Source: Antennarius striatus (Eukaryota; Chordata; Actinopteri; Lophiiformes; Antennariidae). Taken from it: 64,000 bases of DNA. This document shows positions 34,835 through 60,909 of this stretch, in pieces. A program made the position numbers and the translations under genes. Below the pieces are notes generated by a model. That model was not told where the DNA came from and did no database searches. It saw only the letters and a program-made list of their open reading frames with translations. Within the stretch, counting starts at the first letter, position 1. Each line of letters starts with the position of its first letter. The DNA is taken from assembly GCF_040054535.1 (NCBI RefSeq), contig NC_090784.1:17081001-17145000 (forward strand), in the 5' to 3' direction.

Positions 34835-36355
34835 TCAATTTGACATTTGCTGTTTTGAATGGGATTTTTTTGGGGGGTGGGGTGGGGTTGTGTTGCCAAC
34901 AGAAATATATTGCTCATTAATTTCAATTTTTGACTCTATTGACAACGCACCAGTTCAATTTGTCTTTTAAAACAAATGTTTCTGGAACATATATTTAGAC
35001 TCTGTCTTTAGGTGCTGAAGGAAGTTACATTTCTTCCCACATTTTTCTGCAGTCTAGATGACAAGTCCTAATGAATGCATGTGTGAGAAATCCTGTGCTG
35101 CATCCAAAACATTACATTCTGGCATTACATCATGTTCTCTGGGCAAAAAATTGTTTTGCAAGACACGCTAAATATATATTTTGTTCTTGTGTGCAGATAA
35201 TCTCACATCAGATGCATAGAATAAATGTTTTTCAATATGCATTCCCTCACAACCTTGGACAGCAGTTTTATTTCCCAAGGTCTATTATTTACTGATCCGG
35301 AGCTTTTCATCCTAAGATCATTCTTATCAACAGAGGTCTTGGTGCTCAATGCAGCAAATTCATCATCAACTGATCTTGTTATAGGAAAACTCATAAACAG
35401 CTACTAAATGGACTCCAAGGTGATTTGTGTGTGTCTAGTTAAATTAGGATCTATGCTACTTGCCTATTTAACAGTGGTTGTTGGACTCCAAATAAGTGAA
35501 ACCCAGATTTTTTTACCTGTAATACTCTATAAATTGCTTTTCAATTCTTTCTCGTATTTTCTCAGTTTACTTTGGACTGTCTTAAATGCAACACAAGACG
35601 GCAGTCTCACTTCATCTATTTGCTCTTTACCACACAGCTGCCCTCCAGACTTTGCTCTCAAATTTAGTGCAGGACGCAAGTTGTATAAATCTAGTTAAAG
35701 GCCATCTTTACACACAGGCTTTACTTGTGCACAGATCACCAAACTGAACTCCTTGAATCTTGTTACTGCACTTTTTCCATAACCTGTTATTCCTGAATGG
35801 AATCTGGCTGTTATATCACAGCAAGGACATGTAATCTGGATGAAGTGGCAAGTACAGATCTGTGAGAACAAAATGAACAAGGTGTTGGCTAACTGGCCAG
35901 TGTTTAATCTTAGCCTGACCTTTACTTCCTCTCTTTGACCTCTCTTTGGCAATGGCAGAGGCAAAGACTGACATGCATTTGGGGTTTTTGTAGTTTAGCT
36001 ATGCAGGGGTCACTGGGCTGTTGCTATAATTCACACCAACACTGTCTGGTATTGGAGCAGAGCTGCTGTTTGTTAGTATCATCTGCTGAGGTGGAAAATA
36101 TGAGTTACCGAATGTCATCTTGGGACAATTTATATATTTAATGTATTGCGCCATTATGGTCTGCTGCGCTGACGAGATGTCATGGATAAGGTTTCATTTG
36201 CCAGTCAGAGCTGCCCACTTATGAGGCCTCGGATGCAGCCAGGGTGATGTTTACAACAAGACTAGCTTGAAATGACACTGGTAATTACCGTGATTTAAAG
36301 TCTTTCGTTAACAGCTTTTTTTTTTTCATCTGTGAAACAAGAACGTAAATAAACT

Positions 36356-36442
<87 letters not shown>

Positions 36443-36800
36443 GAAGGCAGCTTCAAAACAGTCAAAGAAAAATGCTATTTATTATAAGTCATCATTTCAA
36501 CTATCAGAGATGCATGTGTCATTTCTAAACAAGCAATAATTTAACCAAGAAGATAGGCTGACACTGAAAACCTGATCTCTGCACATGCACAAATATCATA
36601 CAATCAGAAGAGATGAAGAGGCAGAGGAAGATGAGCAGAATTAGGGCTACAAAGAGTGTATAATTGCACGGTCGTGGTCTTTGGAGAGAAATGTCAAAGC
36701 CAGTAACACAGAGACTCAATCCCTCAGATGCTCCCTCTATGTCTCTGTGTCAATATAACACACATGCAGTTGCAGAAGTTTGCTTAGCAGGCCGATGACC
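34835..36800. other. Intergenic DNA between the natriuretic peptide gene and gapdh
   Basis: No gene was recognised. Two consecutive open frames in the same register (35225-35407 and 35408-35698) show no family motif and look like chance. A pure (CA)n tract lies at 36357-36437. Confidence 0.5.
36357..36437. repeat. (CA)n microsatellite upstream of gapdh
   Basis: About 40 uninterrupted CA units end some 430 bases upstream of the gapdh TATA box. Alternating purine-pyrimidine DNA of this length can adopt Z-form; effect on gapdh is unknown. Confidence 0.95.
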
Positions 36801-36809
36801 TTGAGCCAA

Positions 36810-36947
36810 GGGGCGGGGCAATTAGAGGTGAACTGTGAGGGGGCGGAGCTGTAAAACTCTGTCAATTATAAAAGCACGCTGTTAGTCTTTGCTCTTCCCA
36901 CTCACACCCGGAGTCGCAAGACAGACTGAAACCCCCCCCCACAAACG
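36810..36947 (+). promoter_or_regulatory. gapdh core promoter and non-coding exon 1
   Basis: GC boxes occur at 36810-36819 (GGGGCGGGGC) and 36838-36847 (GGGGGCGGAG). A TATA box, TATAAAA, lies at 36867-36873, about 30 bases before the expected start site near 36897. The non-coding first exon ends at CAAACG|GTAAAT (36947) and joins the exon with the start codon at 37377. This is the classic gapdh promoter layout. Confidence 0.75.
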
Positions 36948-37399
36948 GTAAATACTTTCCTTTAATAACGAACTAGCTTCTCTCAGGGACCAGCACAGCC
37001 TCAGAACCGGCTGCACCATGAAGAACTTTATTTAGATCACCAGGCGACACCTGGAATCTAATTTAAAGTAGTCAAAAGGTTCAAATCAACTCACTTGGCT
37101 TTAGCTATTTGAAGTTGAATTATACTTCTTTTTGGAGTTGCTTTCAGTAGGATTCCAACAGCGCTATTATGCAGATTTTCACTAAAATCTTAGTGGACCA
37201 TGGTTACAGATAACTTATCAGTGGAATGCATGCCCAGGTTTAATTTCAACACAGTCTTTATATGAATGCCAATATTTGCCATCATAAACGTGTGCCTTTG
37301 AAAATGTCAGGACATTAATATTTAACAGGATTTGTAATTCCTCTCCTTCTATTTTTCTCCTCCTGTCTCCTTCCAGAGGACCAGAACAACCCAGGCAAA

Positions 37400-41920
<4,521 letters not shown>

Positions 41921-44057
41921 ACCAAATCAATAAGCCGTCGCTGCACTTAGCCACGTTGGATATACTGTAGTCTCCTGATACCAGAGTTGTATGTTTGCAA
42001 TAAGACATTGTATTTATGACTCTGTGCACGGTTCCAAAAGTCAACCCCATCATACGCCTGAGGAAAAGTCCCATGGAATCAAAACATTGTAATTGACCAA
42101 GTTCTTTCTATGTGTCTGTAAAATTCCCTACTCTGCTCTTGTGAAATGAAGTAAAGATGTGAGAGACAGTACTGCAGGTGGTATAAAGTCCTCCGTTTGT
42201 GAAGCTCACATCTTGCTTGTCTTTTTTTTTTTCACTTCACAGAAGAAATGCCTACTTCTGAGATTACCCTTGTGGTTGGATGGATTGTTAGATGGGTCAA
42301 TGAGTTAGTCCACAAGGCATCCATCAAATATTGCTCCCCTGTGGGAAAATGAACAGCACTTAATTGGTTGGTGTGTTGCTTAGGTGGAAGGTGTCTGTCC
42401 CACTACTTTACATCTATGGAATTGTTATACAACCGTATTTTAAAACAAATTTTCTCCACCTGCCACCATTATTAAATGTTCGGAGTCTTTCATTCATTTG
42501 AAAATAAAAAACATTACTAAAAAATGTGTAATTACAGTACCAACAAGGAGAAGAGAAAATATCAAGATTTCAATATTGATATTTGATGACATGTAATTTT
42601 TTAAACTGCTAAACTCAAGCCACGTGTCTTCTGGGACACATTTTATCTGCCAGAAGGTACTACACATGTGAACACTCATCTAACATGTATTAACATATAT
42701 TTGGTCTTTGCAGTTTTGTACAATTTTAAGCTGAATGTATGGCAGAAGGGAAGTGGGTAATAACAGAACCACACTGACCAGCATGTGGATTCAGTGGATA
42801 AAACAGTTATCTGCGAAGGTGGTGAACTGAGGCAGGAACTGAGGGTAAATTTACTCAATTACCCCAACCCACTCTCCTGATTTCTCTCTCTCTTGCTCAC
42901 ACACATTGCTTCTTGGTTTGTGTGTCTGCACCAATCATTTCTGAAGCAGTTTGCCAACTGCATATTTTCTCTCTGACTCCAGAGACATGCAAACATGAAA
43001 CAGAGCGAGGGTTCAGAATAAGATTTTTAAAAATATAATAGAACAAACAGACAAACCATCACAGGACGGATAAGAGGAAGGTGAGTCTGATGCTAATTTT
43101 ACAAGAAGTATAATTTTTTTTCCCTGCAGGCACGTTTTTATTTACATACATGTACCATAGAGAGAGAAAGCGAGAGAGCCGTTGAGTTAAATTTGGATTC
43201 TCTCATGAAACCTCTGCCATGTTCAACTACTTGTGTACTGTATTTATCACCATGTAGCTACTCATAAGACTCAGCTGACCACCAGCCGGAATCAGAAGAG
43301 GGTAGATGTTTAAGTCCTGTATGGATAGATGAGAAAAGACTTGTGCCTGCAGTCACTTCTGAAAACAAATACCGTAATTGACAATTATTGATTTTAATAA
43401 GTATGATGTTGAATATTGGAAATAATGTATTGGAATGTCAAGGAAAATGTCAAATTTTGTTGTTTAAATTGAAAATTATGTTGCAACTACAGATCAATTA
43501 TCGTCCAATATGGACTAGATGACATTAAATGATCTCACCGAGCGACATTAATTCACTTTAAAATATTATAAACTACCATCTTTCATGTAATTAATGAAGC
43601 TTTGTCAGAAACACCACCTACCCAGGGATACAACCTAAAAGATATTTAATAATAATGAATGGGAAATAAGTCACAAGTGTTTTGTCAGCACCAGTCAGCA
43701 ATGGCAGAAAAATACAATTTCATGTTAGAATACTGCTTTTAAAGTCAAAACTCCGAGCTGAAAAGTACCCACTGTTCTTCATCTACTGCTCCACTTTCCT
43801 CCAGAGTTTATCTTCTTCTGTTATTTTTGCAGACATTAAAACAGTTCAGGTGAAATCACACGGAGATCGGAAATAGACACCAGAAAATTCCAGCACTGAA
43901 TGAGATTTTCTCGTCATGAGGAATTGTTCTTTTTACTTCACATGCAGCCAGTTCCATTTCATAGACAGTAAAATCTTGTTGAATGTTTCTGTTCTTTTCT
44001 AAGCTTTGGGAGCTGCCTCTTCTTTCTGTACCGTATCCTGCTGGTGGTCAGTGTAGA
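41921..44057. other. gapdh 3' UTR and intergenic DNA upstream of the opsin
   Basis: The gapdh 3' UTR probably ends near 42170; no canonical AATAAA is present before that, only the variant AGTAAA near 42150. AATAAA at about 42502-42507 is a fallback. The rest is AT-rich and shows no gene. Confidence 0.45.
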
Positions 44058-46507
44058 ATGTCTGTGGGAGAGAAATGCTCACAGGGGGACCCCCTATTTG
44101 TCCCCTCCACCATCCACCCACTGTTCCACTCCCAGATGTCCCCCTCAGTGGACCTGGCAGTTGCTCTGTACCTTACCTTCACAGGCAAGCAAGTCCATTT
44201 ATGTAGGAAGTTATGTGCAAAGATTTTGTTGTTTGTTCCATCCACAATTTTTTTTTTCAGGTTTTTTTTTTTTTATAAATAGCTGTTGTGTTTTTAAATA
44301 ATCAATAGAATAAATGAAATATGCTGTAGACAAATGTTCTCCTCACTTATCCAAACTCACTTTAATTTGGGTCGATTTGATCACTTTCATTTGGGTCGAT
44401 TTGATCTCTGTGAAGCAGCAGGAGTGTGCAGGTGAATGGAAAGCAGACAAATTAGTGTTTGTAGTGTGTGATAAAGAGGAAATTAGGTGAGTTAACTGAT
44501 CACTGATTTAATGGCATGTCACTTTTTGGGGGGGATTTAAAGAGAATGTCGTTTTAAGATGAACAAAAATGACACACACTTTTTTCAGATGTACGTTCTT
44601 TTATTTATTGATCACTTTTTGCAGGTGTCATGTCATTGGTGGGGAACGGAATGGTGTTATTAGTTTCTGGTAGGAGGAGAAGGAAGCTCAGACCTCCAGA
44701 GCTCCTGACCATCAATCTGGCTCTCTGCGATTTTGGTTTCAGCCTCTTTGGGGCACCATTCTTCATCATTTCCAGGTATACAATAATTTGTAACAAAGAG
44801 CCAGGGGCAAATTGAGAGTGATGACAAAGCATTATACAAACAATTCCTGCAGGCTAAGCCGAAGCACTAAAGCCCTTCTCTCCTTCTGGCAGTGTGAGCC
44901 ATGCTTGGCTGTTTGGGGACATGGGATGCCTTTATTATGGCATTCAGGGCTTTGTGTTTGGCATCGGTTCACTGCTCACCACCTGTCTCATCTCTTTGGA
45001 CCGCTGTTTGAAGATCTGCTGCTTACAATATGGTGACTGATGTCTTCTTGTAGCACTGATCTTACATATAATGTATAATGCAAAAAACCCCAAAATTAAT
45101 ATAAATGTTGGATTAAAATTCATCTGCAGAATGACTTTAGGATTAAAGGTTGGTTTATCTTGAAAATGACAAGTGAAAAATCAAAGATTCCCACATTATT
45201 ACGGCCACATGAACACAGTTTGAATTGTTAAGTGATTTCCACGCTTCCTGCCTCTGTAGGGCAGTGGATAGAGAAGCGCTACGTTTGTCTGTCCATAGCG
45301 CTGATGTGGGTTTACACTCTGTTCTGGGGCTTACTGCCTGCGTTTGGCTTTGGAAGCTATGGACCAGAACCTTATGGGACCAGCTGCACCATCAACTGGT
45401 AGTTCAAATTTGTCTACATGAACTAACTCCCCACTGTTGTCTCTGATCTGCATTCTTGTACGTTATAACCAATCAATCTGTATCGCTGTTTCAAGGTGGA
45501 GAATGACGTCATCTTTAAACGACAGGAGGTATATTTCCCTCATCCTGTCTTTATGCTTTGGATTTCCGACCCTCATCATCATCACTTCATATCTGGCCAT
45601 CCTGCTGATGGTGAGGAGACTTTCTGCCTCACCATACAAAAAGGAGGATTCTTCTTTAATTCTGTCTTTGTTTTTGTGTCAGTGGATAAGGGCTGATAAG
45701 GACTGTAGATGAGATAACTGCAATCTCATCTGTAGGAAAATAAATAGATGTATGGATGAGTTAAACACAGTGCTTGCGGTGCAGCAGTAACTGATGCGTC
45801 TGTTTGAAGGTGTGCAGATCCAGTCGCGCTGTGGCAGCTATATCATCCTCCTTTGTCAGCCGCGCTAAGAAAGACCTCAGACTTGCAAAGGTAAACTCTA
45901 GCGGGGATCACTTTTATTGATGCGCATCCCTCTAGAAAAACAAACCGTGTGTTTATTTCAGGTGGCGGCTGTGGTTTGCACCACCTTCCTCGTGGCCTGG
46001 ACGCCTTATGCTGTTGTGTCACTGATCTCTGTATTCGTACCCAGAGATGACCAAGAGCCAAATGTCTCTCTGAAAACTTTGGAGGAGGAATCTACTGGTG
46101 TTTCCTCAAGCTCTCAAAATGCCCTGAGGATCCTGGACATCCCCTCATTGTTCAACTTGACTGCCACAGAATATTCCAAACAAGTCTTCTCCAATCATGA
46201 GAACAGTTGGAGTGAAGTGTTCAACATGAGTTCACCCTCCAGTCTGGACAAACAACTGGACGCAAAGCTCAGAAGCCCTCAGCCGCCCTCCTCTCTTCCA
46301 CCCCTGGTCACTTTGATCCCTGCACTGTTTGCCAAGTCCCACTGCATGGTCAACCCCTTCATTTACCAGATTATGAACAAGGAGTTCAGGCGTGATGTCT
46401 GTGACGTGGTGCTCAGAAAAGACAGGGCAGACAGGAGGAGAGTGCCTGGTGGGATGGAGAGCTTAAACGAAAGTAAGCAAGAGATTTCTGGGACTGTATT
46501 CCTCTGA
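44058..46507 (+). CDS. Opsin-5-like non-visual opsin with a very long third extracellular loop
   Basis: Seven coding exons: 44058-44184, 44625-44775, 44893-45032, 45260-45398, 45496-45610, 45810-45890, 45962-46507; 432 residues. Seven helices are visible: TM1 with LVGNGMVLLVSGRRRRKLR, TM2 LTINLALCDFGFSLFG, TM3 GCLYYGIQGFVFGIGSLLTT ending SLDRCLKIC, TM4, TM5, TM6 FLVAWTPYAVVSL, TM7 ALFAKSHCMVNPFIYQIMN. Lys376 in TM7 is the retinal Schiff-base lysine and NPFIY is the NPxxY motif. Tyr, not Glu, sits at the rhodopsin 113 position, as in OPN5. DRC replaces DRY. The TM6-TM7 loop is about 88 residues with three N-glycosylation sequons (NVS, NLT, NMS). Intron 1 has a GC donor (ACAG|GCAAGC). It probably belongs to the fish opn6-opn9 neuropsin-like group; subtype not assigned. 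Confidence 0.9.
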
Positions 46508-46678
46508 AAACACCTCAGGACTGTGTTTGAGTCTCTCTTTCATCTGTTCTCTTTAAGGCGCATCAGCCTCTCCTACTGCCAGAGCTGGAGGAGGAAAAGA
46601 AGCAACTCAGTGTCCAACAGAAGGAACAGCAGAAGAGTAGAGGAACCAGTAATCCAACAATATCTCCAAGGCATTGGA

Positions 46679-46991
<313 letters not shown>

Positions 46992-47057
46992 GGACGGACG
47001 GACGGACGGATGGATGTGCAGGCAAACAGACAGACAGATAGGTATTACTCCCTAAGT

Positions 47058-47537
47058 CAGAGGCGGTAAACTCATTTTCACTGAGGGCCACATTAGCATC
47101 ATGACCATCCTCAAAGAGCCAGATATAACTTATAAATGTAACTAAATGTAACTCAATGTAATGTAAAATAAATATAACTACTCCTTAATGTTAAATAACT
47201 CTTAATTTATTTCTTATTCAAGTTACAAACATCACATTTGTTTGTTTCTCTGTTATAACACAAATCCCTTTAATTTGTCAGGTTATGAAACCCCCATAAA
47301 TCCATTAATTAATGATCAAACCAAATGAATTTTTAAAAAAAATAACATCAAACACAAGTTTGGACATTAACTTTGTTCAAAACTTTTTGTCAATGTTAAA
47401 ATGGGCTTGATGACTGCTCAAAGCACACTTTTGACCTATTTATTTTTAGACACTCTGACCTTTTATGCTCGTGCAGGCCACATAATATGATGTGGTGGGC
47501 CGCATTTGGGCCCTGGTCCTTGAGTTTGACACATGTG
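47058..47537. mobile_element. Non-autonomous hAT-like DNA transposon
   Basis: The ends form imperfect inverted repeats: CAGAGGCGGTAAACTCA at the left and TGAGTTTGACACATGTG at the right, the 'CAnnnGTGTCAAACTCA' type. GGGCCACA near the left and GGGCCGCATTTGGGCCC near the right extend the resemblance. Bases next to the ends (CCCTAAGT before, AAGTAAGT after) look like a decayed 8-bp target duplication, the hAT size. No transposase frame remains inside. Family placement is by end structure only. Confidence 0.65.
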
Positions 47538-47629
47538 AAGTAAGTAATTTTAAAAAAGTGTGATAATGGCAAGATGCGCAACTGCATGGTTTTATTTTAT
47601 GTCTTTACACTAAATTGATTGAGTGCCAC

Positions 47630-56917
<9,288 letters not shown>

Positions 56918-57950
56918 CACTTCCAGCAGTAATGGGGGCCACAGTCACGTGACCTCCAAGCATCCAGCTTCAAAACGACACCAACGCGGTACACACCTGT
57001 AACTATGGCAACACCATGTTTACACTTCATCCTCTTAAGTTGCTGAGTCTAAATGCTTCTTGTTCCTGCTGTCAACATAATATAGCTTTGGTCTGAGTGT
57101 TAAGAGCTGATCTGGATCACCATCGTTACCACTGTTCTGCAGGGGGAAGAGGTCTTCCTTTAGTTTCAGTCTGTTGTCTTGTTTTCCAGTAGCTTTGAAT
57201 CTTAAAATTTTCTTGTAATGATTCATATCAGTGCAGATTCTGGATTCATTCTAAGTAGCAGCCCGTTGTTCCTGTTTTACATTGAGGTAGTATAAGGCTG
57301 TGATTTATAGGAAAACATGACTTACTTATTACCCACACATCATTCTTTAAATCTAGGTAATGAAAAAAATTCTGGATGACTTAGCTTCTTCTAATCAACA
57401 CATAAAAAAACCCCAAAAAACATAAACAGCAGGGGCCCCTGAGTCATGCGACATGTTTTTATAGAAATAATTGAGTGTGTTTCTGGATTTGACTTTGATA
57501 ATTAATCTTGTGTCTCAGAGGATGTCATGATTCAGCATTTTACTGCTTCACTGCTGCAGATTCTGGGCTTACGTTTGGTCATAAATAAATAACACAGAGA
57601 CAGCCTTCTCACACAGACAGTTTCAGCCTAGAACAGGCGCCATCCAGGGCTTTAATCGCCTGTGATACACATAAATACCGTTATGAGGTTTTTTAAATTC
57701 AAAACACACACATTCTGTCATCAAGTTTCATGAAAATCCATCCATATACAGTATTTTTGTTAATCCATCTGACAGACAAACAAACATGTGTCTAGTACTT
57801 CATTTCTATTATATGGTTTGGTTTCAGTGGTTTATTCTATATAATGTATCTAGTATAATCTGTTATGAGGATCAACCTTCTTTTAACCACTACAGCCCTT
57901 GCTCCAAAATGTACTTCAAATGGTGGTGAAGAAGAAGCAGAAGCATTTTA

Positions 57951-57956
57951 AATAAA
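57951..57956 (+). terminator. Polyadenylation signal, iffo1
   Basis: AATAAA about 1.03 kb after the iffo1 stop codon, followed by T-rich sequence. It is the best hexamer after the gene. Confidence 0.5.
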
Positions 57957-60900
57957 CTTCTATTTACAATATTTCATAAGAAAAAACACAATGCTTTGAA
58001 TATTGCAGGTACCGCTGTGTGAGGTGTGTATTGCGTAGTGTTGGTGCTTTGCTATTGATGCTAATCTGGATTCAGTGGAGGCAGGAGAGAAGTACAGTAC
58101 TGTATAAACGGAATTGTGTTTGCGTCGCGTGTCGCTCCAGTAGTGAGCTGCATCTTTGACGCACATCACTGTCAGGATCATAAAAGAAGAAGAAAAGGAT
58201 GGCTGTGAAATAATGTAAGGTAGCCACTGAGTGCCAAAATAAAGTGGTAAGATTGATAAATCAACAGGAATAGTGGAATGACTAAACATGGCTGCCGAAG
58301 TTATTCTACCGAGGTGCTTGATGTAAATAACTGAACCTATTTTTGAGCTTGTAAACTTTTGCACATGGAAAGGAAGAGCAATGCGAAGATGTCTGTGAAA
58401 CAATCAGCACTAATACTAACACATGCTGGAAATAGAAATTTATTTCTTCTATTAATATTTCCTCATAGTCTACATGTTGGTGGTACACTAGAATAATAAA
58501 TTAACATGAACAAAAACCTCCTTTTTATTTGTTTTTGTGCATATTTAACCGTCAACCTCTGACTCATAAAAAAACAACAACACTAAAAGTAGCTTACCAG
58601 TGGAAACTAGTTCTATTACTCGTCAGGGGAACAACCCATCATAACTGTTCTATTATCAATCACTGTCAACTGAATATAGCCCAGCCTGTTGTGTCTTCTG
58701 TGTGGCTGAACCAGGTGAAATCTATTGCATTGTATTTTTCTGCTTCTACTAAAACCTCACATTTCAAAGTTTTCTTTCAATAATAAAGACTGTTGTGAAA
58801 GACATCCTGCTTATTCAGCCCATATACTGTATTTGTGTACATGTCACATGAACAGAGATGGAAGATTCCAGGGATAAAATATGTGAGACATAAAACAGTT
58901 TTTCCTTTTGCATTGATTTGCTTTCACGCACTGAGTGAGCCTTTATGTATGCATGTGACAGTGTGTGTGTTTTGTGTACTATATTGTGTACTGAGTGCTT
59001 TTTTTTATTTTACAGTGTCCAACAAGAAATGGAAGAAAACATTTCAATTTGATTAATTGTCTGAGTTGAACTGTAAAGTAACAAACAAAGAGACAGAGCT
59101 GTCTTATGACAGAAATAACTTAAAAGAACATGTAAATAGTTGATATCAAATGAAAATTTCTTTTATTCCATTACTACTTTTCCTTTATCAGTGTATGGGC
59201 TTGCAAAAACAACGTCAGTTTGAAAACAAAAGAAACAGAATCGCAAATGCTTTAGTCAAATGACAATGTACAATGGCTTTGATAATGTATGTGTAAGGGT
59301 ATATCGCTTTGAAAATTATAAGACTGCAGATCAAGAATGTCCACAGTCACACACCTGACAGGATTATTTCTGAATGTGCGTTATGATAAAATGATAAAAA
59401 TTATGACCTGCGCATTCTGTGAAGCTTTTCAGTGTTTCCATTGAAAGACTAAACCGAGCACTGATGATTGCTTTTATGTTACTTTCATGTCTTTTCTTTT
59501 TTGGAAGACAAAGCGTTGTCTGAAATTTTTTTTTTTAAATTTGTTTCTCATTAGCATTCTGTTAAGAATCCTGACTGAGTGCTTCAGATGTGTGACTATA
59601 CAGCTTTAAATATCACGACTGAGGCTGATAAAGCTTTACTGCAGAGCAACAGTATGTAACTTGTCAAGAGAGATTGAAAGAATAAAAGATGCACCTAAGC
59701 AAAAAGTCTATGACTAACTAATTGTTTTTTGTGTGTCCACTTTGGAAAGTGAGTACATTTGAGCAGCACCAATGACACTCTCTATAGTATTGAGGTAATA
59801 ATTTATATCATGCTGTCTTATACATCTACTCCATATTTTTCTCTACGTGCCTCTGCACTTTTCATCGAGAGTCTTAAGTTTTCTTTACACGTTAAACCTC
59901 TTTGTCACATATCAGATGTCTATTTGTGGTTTCACTTGTAAAAGGAAATTGAGAGTCATGCCTGTGCTGTTTCACAAAAGAGGCATTCCATTTAAAGAAC
60001 TGTAACCCAGAAGAGGACAAATTATCTATAATTTGCTTTCAAAAAAAGCAAATTACAGAACATTCCCGAACTATCAAATGACTGTGAATGAAGTCTATCT
60101 TTTCCTACTTTTTCATTTAATGACCCTTTAGATTAATGCTGTGGCTCTTTGAGGGCACCACACCTTTTAGTTTGGAAGCAGGGGAGGGAACTATCAAACA
60201 ATACAGGTATTGAAGAGCTGAAACTTTGATATGTTATAATAATACAGCTTTTATACTGGCATCTGTTCTCTGCATGGCTATGTGCCAGTATTTTTTTTGT
60301 TTTTCAGCAAGCAGCATGTACCGTTATAGTTAGAATATCTGATTAAAGGTCCTCAAATATTTTTTAACAAAAAATTCAACATTAGCTCTGTACCAGATAC
60401 CATCTAAATGATACGAACCTCCATCAACATCAACTGCTCCATCACGTTGCTGCATAGATAACATTTCTTTGATTTATTCTTTGTCACATCTTACTGTTTG
60501 CCCGGAAAGTATTGAGTAATAAGTTATAAATAGTAAATAATGAGTCCTTGGTGCAGATCTTTTAGTCACGGTGCTGATGGGTCCATGTGAGAGCTGAACT
60601 GGTGGAAACGGGACAGAAGCAGATTGGTAAAGCTGAGTGGGTGTGGAAGACAGGAAGATGTAACCAGGTAAGGAAACAGTGACACAGAGGATGGGTAGAG
60701 TGAGTGAGAAGACAAAGAGAAAAACAGAAGCACCTTGAATAAGAAGAAAGACAGCAAAAGACAGAAGTAAACAGGTACAAATGATTATTTTTCTTATCAA
60801 AGGATTACAAGGATTTTATTTTTACAGAATGTGTTCAACCCTTGAATATTTGCTTTTTTCCCAATCATCTGCTGCTTAAATGAATGTTTTCTAAATGTTT
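57957..60900. other. Intergenic DNA between iffo1 and the TNF receptor gene
   Basis: AT-rich with no recognised gene. The longest frame (57960-58403, minus, 147 codons) shows no family features. Near 60600-60667 a purine-rich stretch ends in AACCAG|GTAAGG, a strong donor; it could be the end of a non-coding first exon of the TNF receptor gene, whose start-codon exon follows an acceptor at 60907-60908. Confidence 0.45.
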
Positions 60901-60909
60901 CCTCTTAGG

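Noticed and set aside
35225-35698. Two consecutive frames in the same register (61 and 97 codons including stops)
   Set aside because: Split by a stop, no recognisable motif, hydrophobic AT-driven composition.
43983-44057. Upstream in-frame start for the opsin
   Set aside because: The start at 44058 gives a normal-length opsin N-terminus; the longer form adds a hydrophobic stretch not expected there. Not excluded.
57960-58403. 147-codon minus-strand frame after iffo1
   Set aside because: No family motif, no start or splice context, AT-rich; likely chance. It remains the longest unexplained frame outside genes.
60474-60800. 108-codon minus-strand hydrophobic frame
   Set aside because: Antisense to a purine-rich stretch that more likely holds the TNF receptor 5' UTR; no homology seen.
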